A stretch of 64,000 nucleotides of DNA from Hymenobacter mucosus. GTDB lineage: Bacteria > Bacteroidota > Bacteroidia > Cytophagales > Hymenobacteraceae. This document shows positions 26,043 through 33,755 of the stretch, piece after piece. How positions within the stretch are numbered: the stretch's first letter is position 1; every line of letters starts with the position of its first letter. Location of the stretch: positions 496,001 through 560,000 of the forward strand of contig NZ_FZNS01000004.1 in the NCBI RefSeq assembly GCF_900188255.1, in the 5' to 3' direction. The position numbers and the translations under genes were made by a program. A model generated the notes under the pieces. It ran no database searches, was not told the origin of the DNA, and saw nothing but the letters and a program-made list of their open reading frames with translations.

Positions 26043-28631
26043 GTGCCTTTACACTTTTCTCTTAAAAGAAGCGGCTGGACACTCGTTCTCTGGTTTCTTT
26101 TGCGCCCAGCGCTACTACCTGCTGCCCCAGCCGCCAAAGATGTACCCAACTATCGCGTGCGGGTGCGCATACTTAGTGTGCAAGGCAAAGCACCCGCTCC
26201 AACCCAGCAATTTGATTTCTCACTGACGGGTAATCCCCAGGGCGCGCGCTTTTCTGGTCCGGCTTGGAGCAACTGGATACCCTCTACCCGAGCCGGTATT
26301 GACCAGATTCTGGCAACGTACAACAACGCCAATAACCCGTTCTGGCAGGTAACCACCGGCTTATCAGTAACGCCGGTAGCAGTTGCGCCCTTTCCATCCG
26401 TTAAGCTCCAAGTACAGTCTGCCATAGAGGGTGGAGAGGTTAGCACTACGCCCGCGGAGCTGTTTGGCCCCACCGTGGGCCTTATTTTGTGGCAGAGCGC
26501 AGACAAGAAAATTCATATTGACACCTACACCGGGCATGGCCGGCGCGTGTACGACCAAGCGCTGAAAGCGGCTTTTCTTCCCGAAAACCAACGCCCCAAG
26601 AAGATTCTGTTCGGAGAGCGGTACATCGGCTCAGATAATGATGTACTAAGCTGGCATGAAGGAATAAAGCGGCTGTGTGGTATCGGGTTTAACACCTTGC
26701 ATCCGGTACCGGCAGCGCTTACTTCCACTGTGCGGGCTGCAGGCATCCGGAAAATATGGGGGGCCGTTTATAATCCACCTGGGTACGCGTTCAACTTCAC
26801 TCCACAACGACACACGGAGTTCGTGAAGTTTGTTCAGGACCAAATCGCGCCTCAGCTGGCTTCGGGTTGGACAAAGGAAGAGATTGGCTTTTGGGTCACC
26901 AGTGATGAGCCTGGTTGGTACTATCCAGCCAGGTACGATGAGTTCAACAAAGATCCAGCGGCCCTAGCGGCATTTCATAGCTACTTACGGGCGCGGGGCC
27001 TTACCCCTGCTGCCCTGGGCAAATCGGATTGGAACCAAGTTGAACTCATTGGCCGGCAGCAGTACCGCGACCTGCCTTCGCGCCGCCTGTTCTACTGGTC
27101 AAACCGCTTTCTACCTTGGGCATCCGCTCGCTTTTTTGGGGAGGTAGCCAAAGCTTACGAGGAAGTAATCAGGCCTAAGGTGCCCGTGCTGGTTAACTTC
27201 AATAACTTCATGGGCTTGGCGTATCAGCCAGGTCCCGTAGGAAACAACAATCAAGGCAGCAACCCCAATGCAGCAATGGGCCAGCACGACTGGCTTGAGT
27301 TTGGCCGGGAACGGGGAACAACGGCCATTGCTACGGAAGACTGGTTTGGGGATGACATGGCCCCGCAATGGTCGTTCTACGCCTCTCGCCTGCGAGCGGC
27401 TTCTGAGCTAGGACAAGTAGGGATGGGAGCCTTGGTAATCCCCCGAGTCTCGGGCCAGCGCCCGGCTGGGATGGCGCAGAAACTGCTAGCCCTAGTAGGC
27501 CACGGAGCCAAAACCATCCAGTTTTTCACTTATGGGCCCGAGTATGCCTTTCCGGGAAACTGCTATTCAGAGAACCTAGCCGTTTTCAAACCTCTTGCTA
27601 CTGGCATGCGACTGGTAGCTAAAGCAGAAGACCTCCTGTTTCCGGGGAAAATGAAGACTTCGCCGGTTGCCATCCTAACCCCCCAAAGTTCGCCTTTATG
27701 GGATTTAGAGGAATATAAGAATCCGCCCCGGATTATTGATGGCACCAACCCGTACATGGATGCTGGCCGCATGGGGTATATGGTGGAGATGCACGGCCTT
27801 TTTCTGGCCTTGCAGCACAGCGCCATTCCCGTTCGTTTCGTGGATGAGCAAAAGCTTACGGAGCCTGATTTTCAATCCACGAAAGTGTTATACGTAACCG
27901 CCCCCGAGTTACCTGCCGAGGCGGCAGAAGGTGTGCTTCGATGGGTGCAGAAGGGTGGCACCTTGGTTATGGCTGCCGGAACAGCAGGCTTTGACCGGTA
28001 CCACCAACCCCTGCAAACCCTAGAGCAAGCAGCGGGCGTACGGCCGGCAGCCCCCATTCGGATGCCTGCTTTTCAGTATGCCGACGCGAAAGTAACTGGG
28101 CAGCTTACCTCCACTACTACTGCTTTGCCCGTGTTTGGGGAGAGAGAAAAGCTTGAATTATTAACCCGCGGAGCCAACCAGGCCCGGCTGGCGCTTCGCT
28201 TCACGGATGGCACTCCTGCCCTCACGGAAACGAAAGTAGGCAAGGGGCGGATTCTGCGTTTTGCCTGTTATCCAGGTCTTTCCTATCGTCATTCCGCAAC
28301 CGAAAATACAAATGGACTGCCCAGTGGCTTCTCAGAAGGCTGGCGCCAGCTGATTGTCCAGCCCGTTCGGGATGCGGGAGCAGAGCTACCCGTTCACGTT
28401 AGCAAGCCCCTGGTTGAAGCGCCCGCACTCTATAGTTCCACTGGAGTAGCCGTAACCCTCTTAAACTGGCGGGGAACGGCGCAAGAAGTACGGGTAACCG
28501 TGGCCGCAGACCGTCCTGTGCGCCGGGTACAATCGGCGGAGCGGGGTCCGTTACGCTTTCAGCAAAGTGGCAATAAGGTCACCGTTGACCTTCCTCTCGG
28601 GGACGTAGATGTCCTACAGATGTACTATTGA
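26043..28631 (+). CDS. Secreted GH42-like glycoside hydrolase family protein
   Basis: An 862-residue protein with a signal peptide (basic LKRSGW, then LVLWFLLRPALLPAAPAA). A beta-sandwich-like region covers about 40-170. A TIM-barrel-like region (about 190-530) has GERYIGSDNDVLSWHEGIKR, WVTSDEPGWYYPARYDEF and IATEDWFGDDMAPQWSFY. These acidic residues resemble the acid/base and nucleophile of GH42-like enzymes, which is an inference. A class-I-glutamine-amidotransferase-like beta-galactosidase trimerisation region follows (LTPQSSPLWDLEEYK, ALQHSAIPVRFVDEQ, VLRWVQKGGTLVMAAGTAG), then a C-terminal beta domain. The start is GTG 26043; no ATG exists in frame near the signal peptide. The substrate is unknown. 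Confidence 0.7.
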   Translation: MPLHFSLKRSGWTLVLWFLLRPALLPAAPAAKDVPNYRVRVRILSVQGKAPAPTQQFDFSLTGNPQGARFSGPAWSNWIPSTRAGIDQILATYNNANNPFWQVTTGLSVTPVAVAPFPSVKLQVQSAIEGGEVSTTPAELFGPTVGLILWQSADKKIHIDTYTGHGRRVYDQALKAAFLPENQRPKKILFGERYIGSDNDVLSWHEGIKRLCGIGFNTLHPVPAALTSTVRAAGIRKIWGAVYNPPGYAFNFTPQRHTEFVKFVQDQIAPQLASGWTKEEIGFWVTSDEPGWYYPARYDEFNKDPAALAAFHSYLRARGLTPAALGKSDWNQVELIGRQQYRDLPSRRLFYWSNRFLPWASARFFGEVAKAYEEVIRPKVPVLVNFNNFMGLAYQPGPVGNNNQGSNPNAAMGQHDWLEFGRERGTTAIATEDWFGDDMAPQWSFYASRLRAASELGQVGMGALVIPRVSGQRPAGMAQKLLALVGHGAKTIQFFTYGPEYAFPGNCYSENLAVFKPLATGMRLVAKAEDLLFPGKMKTSPVAILTPQSSPLWDLEEYKNPPRIIDGTNPYMDAGRMGYMVEMHGLFLALQHSAIPVRFVDEQKLTEPDFQSTKVLYVTAPELPAEAAEGVLRWVQKGGTLVMAAGTAGFDRYHQPLQTLEQAAGVRPAAPIRMPAFQYADAKVTGQLTSTTTALPVFGEREKLELLTRGANQARLALRFTDGTPALTETKVGKGRILRFACYPGLSYRHSATENTNGLPSGFSEGWRQLIVQPVRDAGAELPVHVSKPLVEAPALYSSTGVAVTLLNWRGTAQEVRVTVAADRPVRRVQSAERGPLRFQQSGNKVTVDLPLGDVDVLQMYY

Positions 28632-28668
28632 GGCATACTGAAGTCTACTACCATTTTGCACAGCTACA

Positions 28669-28715
28669 AAAAGCCCCACGCCTCCTTTTCTACTAGAAAT
28701 GGAACGTGGGGCTTT
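28669..28715 (+). terminator. Intrinsic terminator after GH42-like gene
   Basis: AAAGCCCCACG pairs with CGTGGGGCTTT across a 25-base loop that contains its own small TTTC/GAAA pairing. It lies between convergent genes. Confidence 0.8.
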
Positions 28716-28740
28716 CTGACTATAGCTAGGTGCTTACTCG

Positions 28741-28959
28741 TTAAAATATCGACCCATAGGCGGCACAGCCTTCGCACCAGCCAAAGAAGTTGCGTAGCCG
28801 CTCGTTCTTGATGCGCTTCTTTAGCAGCTTACGGGCCTTGCGGGCGGCCTCCTTAACGGGAGACGCAGTTGGAGCGGCTACGTGGTTGCGGAGCGTGAGG
28901 TAGCGCCGAAATACAAACGTACGGACCAGGGCAAACGGACTCGGTGCGGTGGGGTGCAT
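28741..28959 (-). CDS. Small basic protein with CxxC motif
   Basis: A 72-residue very basic protein: an N-terminal region with FVFRRYLTLRNH, a Lys/Arg-rich middle (KEAARKARKLLKKRIKNER) and a C-terminal WCEGCAAYGSIF. The CxxC is reminiscent of small metal- or redox-active proteins, but no family is recognised. It has normal codon use and lies between a terminator and a divergent membrane-protein gene, which supports a real gene. Confidence 0.5.
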   Translation of the reverse strand: MHPTAPSPFALVRTFVFRRYLTLRNHVAAPTASPVKEAARKARKLLKKRIKNERLRNFFGWCEGCAAYGSIF

Positions 28960-29126
28960 GGCGTTTGGAGGTTGATGACTCTTTTAAGATACAACTTTAT
29001 CTCACTAAAAGTCAACGACAACCTGATTACGTGCTTTGCTAGGGAGCTTTGCCAAGCTACGCAGTTATATAGGTGCGGCAGCGCCGCCAACGCTATTTCC
29101 TATCTATTCTTCTTAGTCTACCAGCC

Positions 29127-29576
29127 ATGACAAACGCGGAATTTCACTTGGCCATTGGGCGCATTCGGCGTCTTCACTGGATGCATTTTCCCGTGCAGGC
29201 GCTTGTCATGCTGGGCGTGGTGCTGGGCGCTAGTAGCCAGGTCGGCGTAGGCTCTGGGAGCCAAACGCACTTGGCCTCGTGGCCTGCGTTGGTGCTGCTG
29301 GCGGCCTTGGTGCCCGTAGTAAGTATGCTGCTCTACATCATTTCTCGGCGCCTACGACCCAACATACGACGGCTAGCCGAGGAAAATATGCGTATTTACC
29401 AAAGCCGAATCTTCCTTCGCAACAGCTTACTTAGTTTGCTTGGCTTGCCGCTGCTGGCTTCCTACTTCCTCACGCGGGAGGTGCTAGAGCTGCTAGCCTG
29501 TGGTGCGCTGCTGTTGGGAATGTGCTTGGCAACGGTTCCTACAGCCAAAGAGTACCAACGCTGGCTGCTTCGCTAG
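29127..29576 (+). CDS. Small multi-helix membrane protein
   Basis: A 149-residue protein with about four membrane helices (about 20-38, 48-70, 95-113, 118-136) and basic cytosolic loops (SRRLRPNIRRLAEENMRIYQ). No family recognised. ATG 29127 is preferred to an upstream frame that runs through the leader. It lies 51 bases before menE on the same strand, so co-transcription with menE is likely, but no role in quinone synthesis can be claimed. Confidence 0.65.
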   Translation: MTNAEFHLAIGRIRRLHWMHFPVQALVMLGVVLGASSQVGVGSGSQTHLASWPALVLLAALVPVVSMLLYIISRRLRPNIRRLAEENMRIYQSRIFLRNSLLSLLGLPLLASYFLTREVLELLACGALLLGMCLATVPTAKEYQRWLLR

Positions 29577-29627
29577 AAGCCCGCTTCTGTGCTTGGTTTG
29601 ATTTGCTGCCTTCTCTATTTGTTTTCC

Positions 29628-30752
29628 ATGACTGCCGACTCCGACCTCCTACCTGTTTCCTTACTTCTTAACGGCCGCGAATTCTTCTACGCCGACATCC
29701 AGCAATATCCTGCCAACTCTCCTACCGACCTGAACGGCTACGAAGCCCGCGTACTCGACTTCTGCCGGCAATGGCTGAATGGAGCCCAGGAGTTCGGGCT
29801 GCGCACCTCGGGCTCTACCGGCCAACCGCAGTCCATTACAATGTCGCGGCGGCAACTGGAAGCTTCGGCCCGCCGCACGGGCGACTACTTTGACCTGGGC
29901 CCCGGCGACCGAATGCTGGTATGCTTAAACTGTGAGTTTGTGGGCGGACTGATGATGCTGGTTCGCGCTTTCGAGCGGCGCATGCACCTAACCATTGTCG
30001 AACCACAGGCCGACCCGTTGGCACTTGTGCCCCCCAAAGCAGAGTTCGATTTCACATCTTTTGTACCCCTGCAATTGCGGGCGGTGCTAGCGGCTGGTCA
30101 TACCTCCCGGCTAAACCGCATGAAAGGTATTTTGGTGGGCGGGGCAGCAGTAGAGAAGAGTTTGGAACGCGAAGTGCAACAGCTGCGAGTGCCCGTGTAC
30201 GTAACCTACGGCATGACGGAAACGGCCTCGCACATTGCTCTGCGCCGCCTCAATGGTTCCGCGCCCACTCCCTACTACCACGTTCTGCCCGGCATTCACG
30301 TGGCCCAAGATCAGCGCGGGTGCCTCACCGTGCGCGCCGACGTAACCCAAGACCAGCTCATCACCACCAACGACCGAATTCAACTGGTAGATGCGCACAC
30401 GTTTGAATGGTTAGGCCGCGCCGATTTTGTCATCAATAGTGGTGGGGTGAAGGTGCAGGCTGAGAAGGTAGAACTAGTACTGGAGGTAGCTCTTACTGAG
30501 CTCAACCTTGGACGTCGAGCCTTCGTGGCTGGCCGGCCCGACAAACGCCTAGGCGAGCAGGTGACGGCCTATTTGGAAGGGAAGGCTCTCTCCACTACGC
30601 AGCAGCAGCAACTACAAGAGCTTCTTAACCAGCGCCTCGATAAGTACGAAGTGCCACGGGAATACGTAGCTGTTCCGGCCTTCAGCACTACTGCATCGGG
30701 TAAATTAGACCGTCTTTCTACCATTCGCAGCTTAACAGCGGCACCACTCTAG
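29628..30752 (+). CDS. menE: o-succinylbenzoate-CoA ligase MenE (AMP-binding)
   Basis: A 374-residue adenylate-forming enzyme of the short MenE type. It has the phosphate-binding loop LRTSGSTGQPQSITMSR (residues 59-75), the YGMTETASHIALR block, the LGRADFVINSGGVKVQAEKV hinge region and the C-terminal lysine in TASGKLDR. Activation of o-succinylbenzoate to its CoA ester feeds MenB, which lies 5 kb upstream. Compact length is typical for Bacteroidota MenE. ATG 29628 drops a hydrophobic 13-codon extension. Confidence 0.85.
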   Translation: MTADSDLLPVSLLLNGREFFYADIQQYPANSPTDLNGYEARVLDFCRQWLNGAQEFGLRTSGSTGQPQSITMSRRQLEASARRTGDYFDLGPGDRMLVCLNCEFVGGLMMLVRAFERRMHLTIVEPQADPLALVPPKAEFDFTSFVPLQLRAVLAAGHTSRLNRMKGILVGGAAVEKSLEREVQQLRVPVYVTYGMTETASHIALRRLNGSAPTPYYHVLPGIHVAQDQRGCLTVRADVTQDQLITTNDRIQLVDAHTFEWLGRADFVINSGGVKVQAEKVELVLEVALTELNLGRRAFVAGRPDKRLGEQVTAYLEGKALSTTQQQQLQELLNQRLDKYEVPREYVAVPAFSTTASGKLDRLSTIRSLTAAPL

Positions 30753-30776
30753 CGCAACGGCGGCAAGACTTTAGGT

Positions 30777-30833
30777 GGCTATGTATGGGTAGGCGTGTGG
30801 ACAATTGCTGCCTGCGCCTACCCATACATAGCC
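30777..30833. repeat. Perfect 19-bp inverted repeat after menE
   Basis: GGCTATGTATGGGTAGGCG pairs perfectly with CGCCTACCCATACATAGCC across a 19-base loop. There is no T run on the + strand, so it is a hairpin or protein site rather than a canonical terminator. Confidence 0.8.
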
Positions 30834-30904
30834 GTTGAATTCTATATTCTGCCCAGAATGCTATAAGATTGTCAGATGCTTTTCACTCTCCCTTGCTTTT
30901 GTGC

Positions 30905-31339
30905 ATGAAACAACTCCTTACCTCTCTATTACTGGCCGGTGCCATGGTAGCTTCCCAGCACTCTGCCTTCGCTCAGCAGGCGCCCTCCGTACGGCCGCTA
31001 CAAAACGAACCCGTACGTTATGAGTACTGTGAGCTGATGCACACGGGGGCGTTAAGCAAAGGCAAACCCGAAAAGACCAAGACCGATGACATTTACGTGG
31101 ACTTCGGCTATGGCTATGAAAAACTAGGAGGATCGGAGCAGATGAAGCGGGAGGCCGGCAAGATGGATGTATTTGCTACCCCCATCAGCGCCGTAAACTA
31201 CATGGGCAGCCTGGGGTGGGAGATTGTGCAGATTATGGAGACGCCTACCACCCCGGGCAGCAACGATGCGGGCCGCTACGTGCGCCGCTACATGCTACGC
31301 CGCCTCTTAACGGCCAAGGCAGTAGCCGTGCCCCGCTAG
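30905..31339 (+). CDS. Secreted hypothetical protein
   Basis: A 144-residue protein with a signal peptide (KQLLTSLLLAGAMVASQ, cleavage near AFAQ) and a compact alpha/beta domain (YEYCELMHTGALS, DIYVDFGYGYEKLGG, MGSLGWEIVQIME, YVRRYMLRR). The ending resembles small proteins that sense or bind at the envelope, but no family is recognised. It has its own terminator and appears monocistronic. Confidence 0.6.
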   Translation: MKQLLTSLLLAGAMVASQHSAFAQQAPSVRPLQNEPVRYEYCELMHTGALSKGKPEKTKTDDIYVDFGYGYEKLGGSEQMKREAGKMDVFATPISAVNYMGSLGWEIVQIMETPTTPGSNDAGRYVRRYMLRRLLTAKAVAVPR

Positions 31340-31363
31340 CCCAAGGCGCAAGACTCTTACGCA

Positions 31364-31405
31364 CCCCCAGCTTCATGTCTTTAGAAAGCTTGAAGCTGGG
31401 GTTTT
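31364..31405. terminator. Intrinsic terminator
   Basis: CCCCAGCTTCA pairs with TGAAGCTGGGG, followed by four T, between convergent genes. Confidence 0.75.
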
Positions 31406-31412
31406 GTAGGCC

Positions 31413-32159
31413 TTACTTTGCCGGCATCAAGCCTTGTTGAGAAAATAGGCGTTCGTGTCCGCGCACGACTTTGATGAAGTCTCCCAGAAACAGCTTGACG
31501 CGCCCCGAGAAAATAATACCACTAAGCTGGTCATCAGGGCGTTTTCCGGTGAAGGCAATTTGCCGGTAGCCGGTCCCTGCTCCTACCCCTACCCACCGGA
31601 AAATGCGGTAGTGCGCCGCTACGGAGGGTTCTAGGATGTAGAGCACCCGCGAGCTGCTGCGTTGCACACTGTTGTTGGGCAGGTAAAACTTGGTATAGTA
31701 ACTCCCCACGCCCAGTTGCAAAGGGGCACTTACTTCCCACCGTGGGTTCCCAATAAATACGTACTCGCCGTACGCTACCATGTAGCGAAAACGAACGTCG
31801 TCGCGGGTGCCCGCGGGCATGCCTTCGGGTAGCGGAATGCGCGTAGGCACGCCCCCAGAGAGGCGGTAGAACCCCAGCCCGGCCCGCCAGCGGCCCCGCC
31901 ACTCGATGCCGCCCTTGAGCCCGTTGATGCCGACTACTTTGCCATTCAGAATAGAAAACCGCTGGTCGAACTGAAATACTGCCCGGCGGTGACTCTGCCG
32001 CACAAAAGTAGAATCGTAGGCGGGTGCAGCGGAGGGTTCAGTGGCCCACACGGGCAAGGCAGCCAGCAGCGGCGGCAGTAAGAGCACAGGCAAACGAAGG
32101 GTACTAGTAATTTCCACGGCGCGAAGGTACAACTGTGGAGTGCGGAATGTACTAGCCAC
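31413..32159 (-). CDS. Outer-membrane beta-barrel-like protein
   Basis: A 248-residue protein with a hydrophobic N-terminal signal-like segment (LRLPVLLLPPLLAALPVWA) and alternating beta strands (KVVGINGLKGGIEWRGRWRA, YGEYVFIGNPRWEVSAP, QLGVGSYYTKFYLP, VGVGAGTGYRQIAF, FSGRVKLFLGDFIKV). This is typical of an eight- to ten-stranded barrel, exported to the outer membrane. The function is unknown. The start may be ATG 32159 or GTG 32117; the latter begins directly before the signal peptide. Confidence 0.65.
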   Translation of the reverse strand: MASTFRTPQLYLRAVEITSTLRLPVLLLPPLLAALPVWATEPSAAPAYDSTFVRQSHRRAVFQFDQRFSILNGKVVGINGLKGGIEWRGRWRAGLGFYRLSGGVPTRIPLPEGMPAGTRDDVRFRYMVAYGEYVFIGNPRWEVSAPLQLGVGSYYTKFYLPNNSVQRSSSRVLYILEPSVAAHYRIFRWVGVGAGTGYRQIAFTGKRPDDQLSGIIFSGRVKLFLGDFIKVVRGHERLFSQQGLMPAK

Positions 32160-32279
32160 CCACGCGGCTCACCCCACCCACTTCGGCGGTTGGCCACTTG
32201 CTCTTGGCGCTTCACCCTGGTTCTTACTGCTTAGTGCTGGATTTCCGTGCATGTTTGCGTGTCACCTAGCCCTTGCCCC

Positions 32280-32741
32280 ATGTCCGTCACTCCCAACTTT
32301 TTATTTTCTCTAGCTAACCCGCTTGCTATGGTAGGCTGGGTATTGCTGGTAGTAGCCCCCCGCTGGTCGGGCACGCGCCGGTTGGTACACAGCGGGGTGC
32401 TGCCTCTGCTGTTGGCGTTGGGTTACGCCTTGCTTATTGGCTTTCATTACCTCAGTGCCCAGGCAAGCGAAGGTGGGTTTGCCTCGCTGGCTGAGGTAGC
32501 CAAGCTATTCCACGACCCGTGGGCCCTGCTGGCTGGCTGGGTGCACTACCTGTGCTTCGATTTGTGCCTCGGCATTTGGGAAAGCCTTGACGCTCAACGG
32601 CGCGGCGTAGCGCACTGGCTGCTGGTGCCGTGCCTGCTCCTCACCTTCCTCCTTGGCCCCGTAGGGCTGCTTGTATACAGTATTGTGCGGCGCCTCCGTG
32701 GCCGCCACGCTACAGATTCAGCTCTATCCCTTCCCCTTTAA
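32280..32741 (+). CDS. ABA4-like (DUF4281) membrane protein
   Basis: A 153-residue protein with four membrane helices. The block FASLAEVAKLFHDPWALLAG followed by WVHYLCFDLCLGIWESLDAQ and the PCLLLTFLLGPVGLLVY helix match the ABA4-like family, which includes a plant carotenoid-related protein; bacterial members are uncharacterised. ATG 32280 is chosen to start at SVTPNFLFSLANPLAMVGW. The next gene starts 12 bases after the stop, so the two are probably co-transcribed. Confidence 0.8.
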   Translation: MSVTPNFLFSLANPLAMVGWVLLVVAPRWSGTRRLVHSGVLPLLLALGYALLIGFHYLSAQASEGGFASLAEVAKLFHDPWALLAGWVHYLCFDLCLGIWESLDAQRRGVAHWLLVPCLLLTFLLGPVGLLVYSIVRRLRGRHATDSALSLPL

Positions 32742-32753
32742 CCAAGCAGTAGT

Positions 32754-33629
32754 ATGTCTACCAGTCTGCCGCTGAAAACACCAGCTACTCTTGCCGGCAC
32801 ATCGAGCAAGCCGCGCACAGCCTCCGCCCTAGCCGTAGTAGCCGATTACCTACGGGTGCTGCATCGGGTTAACCCAGTATTGTCTTGGGCGGGTTGGGCG
32901 CACGTCGCACTCCTGCTGGTATGCCTTGCACTACTCCCCTTCGACCACCGAATGGTTACGGGCCTACCTGTGTGGGTGAAGCCAGCCAAGTTTGTACTTT
33001 CAGACCTGCTGTATATCTGGACGCTAGCGTGGCTCCTGGCCGACTTGCCTGCTCCGGCTCAGCGCGCGGTTCGGCGCATTAGTTGGGCCGTGGCCGTGAG
33101 TATGGGAGTAGAAATCCTGTGCATAGTTGTGCAAGCGGGGCGCGGCACTACGTCCCACTTCAATGGCGCTACCGCTACCGACGGCATGATCTTCAGCCTG
33201 ATGGGGTTGTTCATCATGGTCAACACGGTAGTTATCATTTGGGCGGTATTCTTGGTATGGCAGCATCGGCTCCACGGCTCCGAGGCCTACGTGTGGGGCG
33301 TACGGCTGGGGCTAGCCTTATTTCTGGTAGGTAGTGTGGTGGGTGGCATGATGGTTCACCTCAACCAACACACCGTGGGCGCCCCCGACGGAGGCGCGGG
33401 CCTGCCTGGCCTGGGTTGGAGCACCCGCGCCGGCGACCTGCGCATTGCCCACTTTCTGGGCCTGCACGCCTTACAAGCTATACCCCTGTTGGGGTGGGCT
33501 TTAGGTCGCCGCCAGTTGCAACCCCAACGCGCTGTTTTGCTCACGTGGGTGGGAGCCGCCTTGTACACTACGGCAGTAGGGCTGCTGTTTGCGCAAGCTA
33601 TGCACGGCATACCCTTTATACGATGGTAA
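32754..33629 (+). CDS. Polytopic membrane protein, uncharacterised
   Basis: A 291-residue protein with a 40-residue cytosolic N-terminus and about seven membrane helices. Distinctive polar blocks are KPAKFVLSDLLY, RGTTSHFNGATATDGMIFS, HLNQHTVGAPDGGAGLPGLG and LRIAHFLGLHALQAIPLL. The conserved His and Asn residues could bind a ligand or metal, which is inference. Similar sequences exist in other phyla, but I know of no function. It is transcribed with the ABA4-like gene. Confidence 0.7.
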   Translation: MSTSLPLKTPATLAGTSSKPRTASALAVVADYLRVLHRVNPVLSWAGWAHVALLLVCLALLPFDHRMVTGLPVWVKPAKFVLSDLLYIWTLAWLLADLPAPAQRAVRRISWAVAVSMGVEILCIVVQAGRGTTSHFNGATATDGMIFSLMGLFIMVNTVVIIWAVFLVWQHRLHGSEAYVWGVRLGLALFLVGSVVGGMMVHLNQHTVGAPDGGAGLPGLGWSTRAGDLRIAHFLGLHALQAIPLLGWALGRRQLQPQRAVLLTWVGAALYTTAVGLLFAQAMHGIPFIRW

Positions 33630-33652
33630 GCCAGCCAAAAACTGAGTGTAGT

Positions 33653-33716
33653 TTATTCAAAAGCCCAGGGGAGCTGCCAGTTGTGTACCTGGCAGCTCCC
33701 CTGGGCTTTTGAATAA
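33653..33716. terminator. Exceptionally long perfect terminator
   Basis: A perfect 28-bp stem (core AAGCCCAGGGGAGCTGCCAG / CTGGCAGCTCCCCTGGGCTT, extended by AT-rich flanks) with an 8-base loop, between convergent genes. Confidence 0.9.
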
Positions 33717-33755
33717 GCGTCGCTGTGCTAGGGCTCACACGGCCCGGTAAGTTGG

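Noticed and set aside
25820..26065. 81-codon frame before the GH42-like gene
   Set aside because: It starts within the terminator hairpin, lacks any domain and overlaps the GH42-like start.
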